Shown here piece after piece: positions 57,515-64,000 of a stretch of 64,000 nt of DNA (within the stretch, counting starts at the first letter, position 1; each line of letters begins with the position of its first letter). Source of the stretch: Diplosphaera chodatii. Its lineage: Eukaryota > Chlorophyta > Trebouxiophyceae > Prasiolales > Stichococcaceae. The notes under the pieces were generated by a model. That model was given only the letters and a program-made list of their open reading frames with translations, ran no database searches and was not told the origin of the DNA. The position numbers and the translations under genes were made by a program. The DNA is taken from assembly GCA_032358165.1 (NCBI GenBank), contig JAALGY010000019.1, forward strand, positions 1,426,001-1,490,000, given 5' to 3'.

Positions 57515-59315
57515 ATGGCACACGCTCAAATGGCAGCGTCGAGCATGCAGCTCCGGCTGGGTAGGACACCTTTGACATCACAGACCTGTCGACGCGGTTT
57601 GGCAGCGCCGCAGCGATTGCGGTGTCACACGGTGAGCTTAAACGTGAAACTATAGTCCCCGGCCGACTGTGCAGCCAGACATCGCATGATGCACGGTGTG
57701 CTGTCAACCCTGCATATGCAGTAGCTTCCTGACACATGCTTGTGCAAGTGCAGTCCCGCACCATCACTGCGATGGCCGAGCCGTCCTCACAGAAGGAACG
57801 CACACAGGTATAAGACATCATCGATGCGATCGATGCTACATGTGCTGTGTTGTTTGTGGCAAAGGTGCACACAGCCGCTGACTTGATGATGCACTCTGCA
57901 CGTCTAAGTTTTGTCAGAGCCAATGCGGCTGGCCACCATCTTTCTTACAAGTGAACTCATCATTCAGGTCGACGAGGCTGAGATGGTCGATCAGGCTGGC
58001 GGCGCTGACGTCAGGGACATCTCGGAGGCGGGCCAGACGGTGACATCCGCACCCATACAACAGCTGAACCTGACTGGTCTTTGAATGGTCGCCCACAGGA
58101 ACATATGAGCTCACAGACAAGGCGGTTTCTCGTTGTTTGCGGACAGGCCGTGGTCACAGAGGCGGAGGTGGACAAGGACGCCTTCAAGGTGGAGTGGTGG
58201 CGCCCAGCCTTCACAAGGCGCAGGGAGATCTTCATGGCGCGCACAGCCATGGCTGGCTTCCTGTCGCTGCAAGTCGGCGAGGCAAGCCAAGCTCTCTGAT
58301 GTCCGCTCTCGCCCGCCGCAACAAAGCTGAAGGTGTCACTGTTCCTCAGTCATGTTGGCAAACCCTACACTGAGACATTGGACGTCTGCTGCGCAGATTC
58401 TGACGGGCGAGGGGTTCTTCGGGCAGCTGAGCAGCATCACTGGCGTGCCCAAGCCGGTGCTAGGGGTGTTCCTGCTGGTGACGGTCGCCAACAACGCCAT
58501 CACAGGGCTGCACCCGCGCTCGCCTACCTTCAGCCGCGAGAATCAGAACGACATTGGCAAGCGGAACAAGGTGACCATGACTGACAAGCTTACGAATCAG
58601 TGGCACATCTGCCATCCGAGGCTTGTGCCGTTGTTGTTGAGCCCTGGAATGCAGACTGACCCGGGGTGCTTGGTGTTGTGTAGCTCGGGGTCCAGCAATT
58701 CATCTCCAAGCCGGGTGAGCAGCACTGATATAGGCAGCAAGACCTGCGTATGCATGTGTTTTGACACCCATGTTTCCAACAATGTTTTGTCTGCTTGCAG
58801 GTTTCACAAAGCGCAACGAGCTCAATGTTGGGCGCATTGCGATGCTCGGCTGGGCAGCAGCACTGTGAGTGGCGCATATAGCCCTGTCATGGAGCAGCAG
58901 CATAGTATTTCTTGTAGTGCCATGCCAGTGCTGATCGTGGCAGGAGTTTTGGATATAACCCTATGACCATTCTGTTGCAGCGTTGGCGAGGTGCTGACAG
59001 GCAAGGGTCCAGCAGGTGGGTCGTCCCGCTGGTCCACATTCTGTAGCTCAGGGCATGGCAAGCAAGCTTCAGCAGTTCACAGGCACCTGGAACTGACATT
59101 GTGGCGTCTACCTGTGCTTCAGCAGTTCACAGGCATCGGGAACTGACATTGTGGCATCTACCTGTGCCGCAGGGCAGCTGGGCCTGCAGATGGACTCCCC
59201 GCTGGTGCGAGGAGGCAGCTTGGTGCTGCTGCTGGGCTGGTCGGCCTTCTGGTTCCTGGTCGCCAGGCGGCTGGGCACTGAAGGCCAGCTGAAGGGCGAC
59301 ACCGAGATCTACTGA
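57515..59315 (+). CDS. PsbS-like light-harvesting-superfamily protein, plastid
   Basis: Eight exons close in phase to 251 residues: 57515-57631, 57968-58039, 58162-58281, 58397-58570, 58684-58714, 58801-58864, 58981-59015 and 59173-59315. Exon 1 is a Ser/Arg/Thr-rich plastid transit peptide (RTPLTSQTCRRGL). Four helices follow: EIFMARTAMAGFLSLQVGE (85-103), a hydrophobic helix near 122-140, ELNVGRIAMLGWAAALVGE (178-196), and a helix near 218-236. Helices 1 and 3 have the LHC signature E-x2-x-[AG]-R-x-AM-x-G and end in VGE, followed by LTGEGFFGQL and LTGKGPAGQL, as in PsbS (photosystem II photoprotection). The linker SKPGFTKRNEL is also PsbS-like. The lumenal Glu pairs of PsbS are missing. The intron after 58281 has a GC donor. 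Confidence 0.85.
59067..59166 (+). repeat. 50-bp tandem duplication in the last intron of the PsbS-like gene
   Basis: Two adjacent 50-bp units differing at only a few positions, starting CTTCAGCAGTTCACAGG and ending CTACCTGTG, directly before the acceptor at 59172. Confidence 0.95.
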
Positions 59316-59516
59316 GCATAGCAGAGCTACGGTGGTTGCGCGCCTGCGCTTCTCATGCACTTGCTAGGACGATGGTCGATTCCGAGGGCTGCTGGGCATC
59401 AGGAACGTTGTATGTGTAGAGGGAAGCTGACTGCTGTGGGTGTGTGCCGTATGCTGCCTTTGCATTTGCGGTCAGCTGGTTCACTGCAGTTGCTGCGCAC
59501 CCCAATCAGCCCATCG

Positions 59517-59521
59517 TGTAA
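59517..59521 (+). terminator. Poly(A) signal TGTAA of the PsbS-like gene
   Basis: About 200 bases after the stop codon. Confidence 0.45.
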
Positions 59522-59557
59522 GAAAGCGCGGAGTAACGTTGCTCTGTGTCAATCTGA

Positions 59558-59574
59558 TTACAAGGGTGATTACA
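59558..59574 (-). terminator. Poly(A) signals TGTAA (two) of the carrier gene
   Basis: TTACA at 59558-59562 and 59570-59574, i.e. TGTAA on the minus strand, 110-130 bases beyond the carrier stop. Transcripts of the two convergent genes may overlap slightly. Confidence 0.45.
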
Positions 59575-59684
59575 CCACCAACTCGATTGCAGTGTTGACG
59601 TCACTTGCAAACTTCTTTGAATGCCTAGGACTGACCCTGCGAGGAGCTTGCACAGGAGTTGCAACCTCATGTTATCTTCCCTGA

Positions 59685-62600
59685 TCAGTCCTCTGCATCC
59701 AGCAGCTTCTTGAAAGCCTCGTATGCATAGTAGCTCAACGCAGCATTGGGGAGCACCTGCACCAGCCGTTGCACATGTCAGGTACGACCGTTCAAATGGC
59801 AGCAAATTGTGCAGGCATGGGCCAGTACGGCAGCAGGTGCAGCATGCAGCGCCGATGCAAGCAAGCAGTCACGGCCGACCTGCAGGATGTTGGGCAGCAC
59901 GCCGGCATAGAAGCCAGGGAAGCCCTGGGTGCGGTGCACCGCTGCAGCCGCGTCGACAAAGCGCAGCGCCGCCCTGGCCACCGCCTGCGACGCCCCCGGC
60001 ATCTCGGCCAGCCGGAGGGCATGGCGCGCCGACAGCGCCGTCGCATGGTGCCCTGCACAGCGGCGCAACCATCTGAGCGACTCCACCCCGGCGCTCCTGG
60101 ATCTGGCACCCTGAGCAATTGTGTGACATGAAGCATGCTGACGTCCCTTGGCATATGCACTGTATCTGGTACACTGCAGACGGGCATCCCGGTGTCTGAG
60201 GAAACCCGCCGCATCGTGCCCCACCTGCTTTGCAGTGGACCTGCATATACCGCTGCACGATCTGCAACGGGTACACTGCAGTTTCGGCTGCCACGCCGGC
60301 CAGGCCGCCATACAGCAGCGTGAGCCCGGTGCCAAGGTTGCGCGTCGGCTTGCCCGTCCTCTTCGCCACCAGCGCGAGATGCCGTTCCTGCAACACGACA
60401 CGAGCACAGCATCAAGACACACCATATAACACGCGTGCTTGCACCAGTCGTGACGCTAGGAACAGGCATGTGCCACTGCAGTCATGCTGCGGGGCACCGC
60501 GAGTTGTTTTAGTTATATGAAGCACATGGCAGCAGTTGGGGCCAGTGTGCACCTTCAGCAAGTCATAGGTGCCATAGAAGACGGCGCCGGATGGCGCCAC
60601 GCTGATGAGTGCGGGCAGCACTCCCGCATACAATGCCCCAAAGCCCTGAGTGCAATCGTTCAAAGCCTGTGGACTCGAATCCGTGCTTTCGGGGTCATAC
60701 AGGTGAGCATTTAAAAAGTGACTCGTGGGGTGGCTTGTACAGATGGATTCAACCTGAGCACACCTCTGTCTGTGCTATATTACGCATGAGCGACAGCGGC
60801 GATGGCATGCTGCCAATCGGCGCGGACATGATGCGCGTGCGCACCACATCCAGCGGGAAGCACGTCAGCATCGCCGTGATGCCTGGGCGCAGCAGGCACT
60901 GGACCTTGCTTTTCCATTTTTCCATGCTTCCTTAAGACACGACATAGAGCTGACGTCGTCACAATGACTGGACAGGTGGCAAAAGGCCATGCCGCGCAGC
61001 ACCCACCTGCAAGTGCACCAGCGCCGAAGCTGCCCATGCGGCCCAGATGTTCGCCACCGCTGTGCAGCTGCATCAGCTTCCGGTAGGCGTCGTAAGACGA
61101 GAAGTTGACCGCCTGCGGGGTTGACAGAACCCGGTGGTGCGAGGGTACACGACTGGCAGCACGCACATGCAACGACCTTGCTTGAGGAGTCCCGTCACCA
61201 ACTCACAGGAGTGTCGGCAACCAGGCTGCGGACGGTGCATGCCAACCTTGTAGGGTGCCGTGCGCAGGACGTTCAGGCCGTTGCCGAGCCAAAAGCCCAA
61301 GATGCCCTCATTGCGCAGCACTCCCAGCGCTACTGTTGCTGCGGCTGTACCGCCTGCAATATCGTTCCAAGGCTCCACTTAACGACCTTGCGTACAAAGT
61401 AAAGCAGGCAATCTGCCCAGCAACTCGACCCTCTGCATCAGCATTGGCTGGCTCCATGTGACACCACCATTGCTGGCATGCCCCGCTGATAGGGCTTTCC
61501 AGGGTCGCATGCCCAACTCACGCTGCCGCAGGATGCACTCCATTTTGACGCGCTCGAAGGGCGCAACCGTGGTGCGCGACACACACGCCGCGAGCGCCCC
61601 TGCTGCCATGTGCTTCACATGGTTGACACCCTGCACACATGTGCACGCAGTCTGCTGTCATAAACGTCAATCACCCAAGCGCCGACTCACCGCTGTGGCG
61701 ACCGGTCTGTCATTATGTGGCAGGTGTGTGAGAGCATGTAAAGCGCATGTTGTAGCGGTTACATGTTCTGCAGCCGACATACCTCGTGCAGCATGACCGC
61801 GCGCCGCTCCTGCCAGGCAGTGGTTTTCTGCTGCCGCTGCCGCTGCTTGCGCTCTGCTGCCTTTTGCTGAGTTTCCTGTTCTGCACGCGCTTCAGCAGCA
61901 GCCCTGCAGGCCAGTCAGTGGGTTGCAGCGGAGCACAATGCCTTCTTTGGCAACTGACGCCATGAGCTGCTGCAAATGCCATCGTCAATGAGAGCATGGT
62001 CGTGGCTCGCAAGCTTGAAAGCATCTTACCGCAGCTCCTCTGCATGCAACCGCAGAGCGTGCCCCGGACCATGTACAGAAGCGCGCTGCAATGTTGTCTG
62101 CCCCGCGACTGTATTACTAATGCTGGCAAAGCCAGCTGACCAGCTTGGCGACGTCTGCAGCTTTCTGTGCTTGCCGCGCCGCCGTGCTGGCGTCTGCTGC
62201 AGCGGGCATGCTGCCGTTGCGTAGCTGATATGCATTTGCCCGTGCTGGTCATTTTGCACCGCTGCCGCGTGCTCAGCTGCCCAGTGCAAGTCACCCGAGG
62301 TTGACATGCATCGTGCACTCTGTGCGCCCGTAGACGGCGTCCTGACGCTGAACAAGAGAGGGGGTGCGTGGACACCATCGAGCTCGCATGTGAGGCAGCA
62401 GCCAGGGGAGTCTGGCATAGCTGCTGTAAAGCTGGCCCCAGTGGCGAATGCATTCTCAGCTCATCCTGCACGTGCAGCGGGTCAGCGCATCACGCTGCAG
62501 ACTAGCGCCTGAGCTATTGCCAGCTTTAGGTCGGGGTGCACCTCCAAAGTTTGAAGCTCTTGTCGACGAGGCTGATGAGCAAATGTCAACACCTCGCGCA

Positions 62601-62710
62601 AATGTCCCGCAAGCACAATAGGCACTTCGCTGACACAGGATGTTTGCTCATACGCAGTTCTTGAGCAAGCTCCCAACGGCGGGCCTCAGCTTCTGCCTGG
62701 GCTTCTGCAT
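59685..62710 (-). CDS. Adenine nucleotide carrier of the BTL type (SLC25 family)
   Basis: Nine exons join in phase from 61903: 61903-61783, 61630-61522, 61353-61247, 61112-61007, 60882-60764, 60666-60553, 60387-60241, 60110-59880 and 59756-59685. They give a complete three-repeat mitochondrial-carrier fold with the P-x-[DE]-x2-[KR] motifs [18 protein letters not shown] and YPLQIVQRY; the third has Gln for the acidic residue. Conserved pieces such as [33 protein letters not shown] and [20 protein letters not shown] resemble plant BTL-type probable adenine nucleotide transporters. It sits in the inner membrane of mitochondrion or plastid. A charged coiled-coil stretch ([18 protein letters not shown]) precedes the carrier. 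Upstream exons at about 62.04, 62.5 and 62.71 kb are likely, but the initiator (perhaps ATG at 62710) is uncertain. Confidence 0.88.
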
Positions 62711-62968
62711 GCTGCTGCGGTGATTAGGGTTCGGCGAGCAAGTCGTCAATGGGTCAATCTCCATATCCGATCACAGCATTTGCCAAGGCCGACCAGCATT
62801 GCCGATCTGGATCGTTCCTCAAAGCAAACTCTACAAAGCTCTACTCAAGCGAGAAGCGTGTGTGTTTCATATGTTGCATATGTTGCTGTGATCAGGTACT
62901 GGTGCAGTTGCAGCCTTCGGAATTCGCCACGAATTGCAAACTGCTGTAGCCATTGTTCGAGTGTCAGC
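62711..62968. promoter_or_regulatory. Shared bidirectional promoter region, carrier / CHLI2-like
   Basis: About 258 bp between the suggested divergent starts. Depends on the carrier start at 62710, which is not certain. Confidence 0.4.
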
Positions 62969-64000
62969 ATGCTGGCTGGGCAGCATGCACGTGCTCTTGC
63001 TCCAATGCCTCAACAACAGCTTCAGCTCTCCGGACACATCCATAGATGCACATGCCCTCCAGCATTGCAGAGGAGGCCACAGCGGCCGGCAGGCTCTCAG
63101 CTGCGGCAGCACAGCACAGGGCGATTCACACTCCAATGTGCAGCAGTAGCAGCGCCGCCAGAGCAGGTGGACACAGTCGAGGGGCCAGCGCTGGACAGCG
63201 CTGCCAGCGGCCGACGAGCGGTGACGGCGCCAGCCTTTCCGTTCGTGCGCATTGCGGGGCAAAGTGACATGAGGCTGGCGCTGCTCTTAAACGTCATCGA
63301 CCCGCGGATAGGAGGCGTGCTCATCATGGGCGATCGAGGCACCGGAAAGTCTGTCGCGGTGAGTGGTACATCTCTACGCACGGCTGCGCCTGAGCGCGGT
63401 ACAGAGCGTTGTGCAGCTTAACAACCATGTATTGCCCTTTGCCACTGCATGGGCCAGTGCCTGCCACTGGTGTGGATGGCGCACGCACGCACATGGTATC
63501 TTACCATCCTGGTGATCATGTGATGTCGTGCAACATGATTTAGGTGCGTGCAATGGTGGAGATGCTCCCGGAGATCGAGGTGGTGGCAGACGATGCCTTC
63601 AACTCAGACCCGTCAGACCCCAAGAACATGGGGCCTGAGGCGCGGCAACGTCACGCCGCCGGGGAGGCCCTGCCCACAGCACATGTGCCCACGCCCCTGG
63701 TGGGTGGTGCAGGGGGGCCTGCCCCTGGTTGCTGTGGGCGCTGACGGCATGCTGTGGTTGGGCGCTGTGGTTGGGCGCTGCAATTACAGAGGGGAGATGG
63801 TCAAATGTGCTGGCTCAGCAGCAGCTCAGCCATACAAGCAGTCGGACGCCCTGTTCCTGTTGCGACGTCACGAGCACTCGAGTTACACCATGTACAGGTG
63901 GAGCTGCCGCTGGGTGCGACAGAGGACCGCATCTGCGGGACCATCGACATTGAGAAGGCGCTGCAGGAGGGCGTCAAGGCCTACGAGCCCGGCCTGCTGG
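62969..64000 (+). CDS. CHLI2: Magnesium chelatase subunit I (CHLI2-like), 5' part
   Basis: Partial; runs off the window end. Exons 62969-63358, 63544-63699 and 63898-64000 join in phase. The AAA+ ATPase subunit of plastid Mg-chelatase drives Mg insertion into protoporphyrin IX at the start of chlorophyll synthesis. The ATG at 62969 opens a transit peptide of about 70 residues rich in Gln, Arg and Ser. Then [20 protein letters not shown], the Walker [29 protein letters not shown] and [20 protein letters not shown]. The residue after GKS is Val where CHLI1 has Thr, and the stretch between ADD and ELPLGATED differs from CHLI1, which favours the CHLI2 paralogue (inference). Walker B and the sensors are beyond the window. 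Confidence 0.92.

Larger units (their letters stand above)
59316..59684. other. Convergent intergenic region
   Basis: Contains poly(A) motifs for both convergent genes within about 60 bp. No coding signal. Confidence 0.6.

Noticed and set aside
1..64000. CRISPR arrays, rRNA, insertion sequences, plasmid-type origins
   Set aside because: No regularly spaced repeats, no rRNA-like conserved stretches and no transposase motifs were seen. The window is a eukaryotic gene-dense region.

Overview
This window reads as nuclear DNA of a green alga (Chlorophyta, probably Trebouxiophyceae). Genes are split by many short introns (mostly GT-AG, a few GC-AG). Several products carry plastid transit peptides (ribosomal protein L29, a PsbS-like protein, a Mg-chelatase I subunit). 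TGTAA, the usual green-algal poly(A) signal, lies downstream of several genes. There is no operon structure, rRNA, tRNA or CRISPR array that I can support. The lineage call is inference.

Layout: 0.2-20.6 kb (minus) holds one giant gene of several dozen exons. It has a Gln-rich N-terminus, ankyrin repeats, a UvrD/superfamily 1 helicase core and TPR/IQ-type helices, the architecture of animal TRANK1. 22.6-23.3 kb (plus) is a one-exon secreted protein with four copies of a 13-15 residue motif. 23.8-26.4 kb (minus) is an MscS-type mechanosensitive channel. 27.4-29.4 kb (plus) is a two-helix membrane protein with a C-terminal calycin-like domain. 30.0-32.5 kb (plus) is a secreted peptidoglycan-binding plus NlpC/P60 hydrolase, followed at 33.1-34.3 kb by a diverged copy with a damaged active site. 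35.2-37.6 kb (plus) is an FkbM-type methyltransferase. 38.3-46.6 kb (minus) holds three tandem exostosin/GT47 glycosyltransferases.

The right half is mostly housekeeping and plastid genes: a TPR-RING-LON protein (47.3-50.4, minus), a double SnoaL/NTF2-like protein (51.1-52.9, minus), eEF1A (53.5-54.8, minus), plastid L29 (55.1-55.5, plus), SNU13 (56.1-57.2, minus), a PsbS-like light-harvesting-superfamily protein (57.5-59.3, plus), a BTL-type adenine nucleotide carrier (59.7-62.7, minus) and the start of a CHLI2-like Mg-chelatase gene (63.0 kb to the window end, plus). eEF1A/L29, SNU13/PsbS-like and carrier/CHLI are head-to-head pairs sharing about 260-280 bp.

Most multi-exon models were joined by hand: splice sites were chosen so that phases match and the protein aligns with the family as I know it. 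Where phases close over the whole gene I say so. The least certain parts are the 5' ends of the giant gene, the channel and the carrier. The most unusual signals are the hydrolase/decayed-copy pair (with an intron present in one copy and absent in the other), a 24% G+C intron in the methyltransferase, intron turnover and a 2-nt intron shift among the exostosin paralogues, and a PsbS-like protein lacking the lumenal glutamates used for pH sensing.
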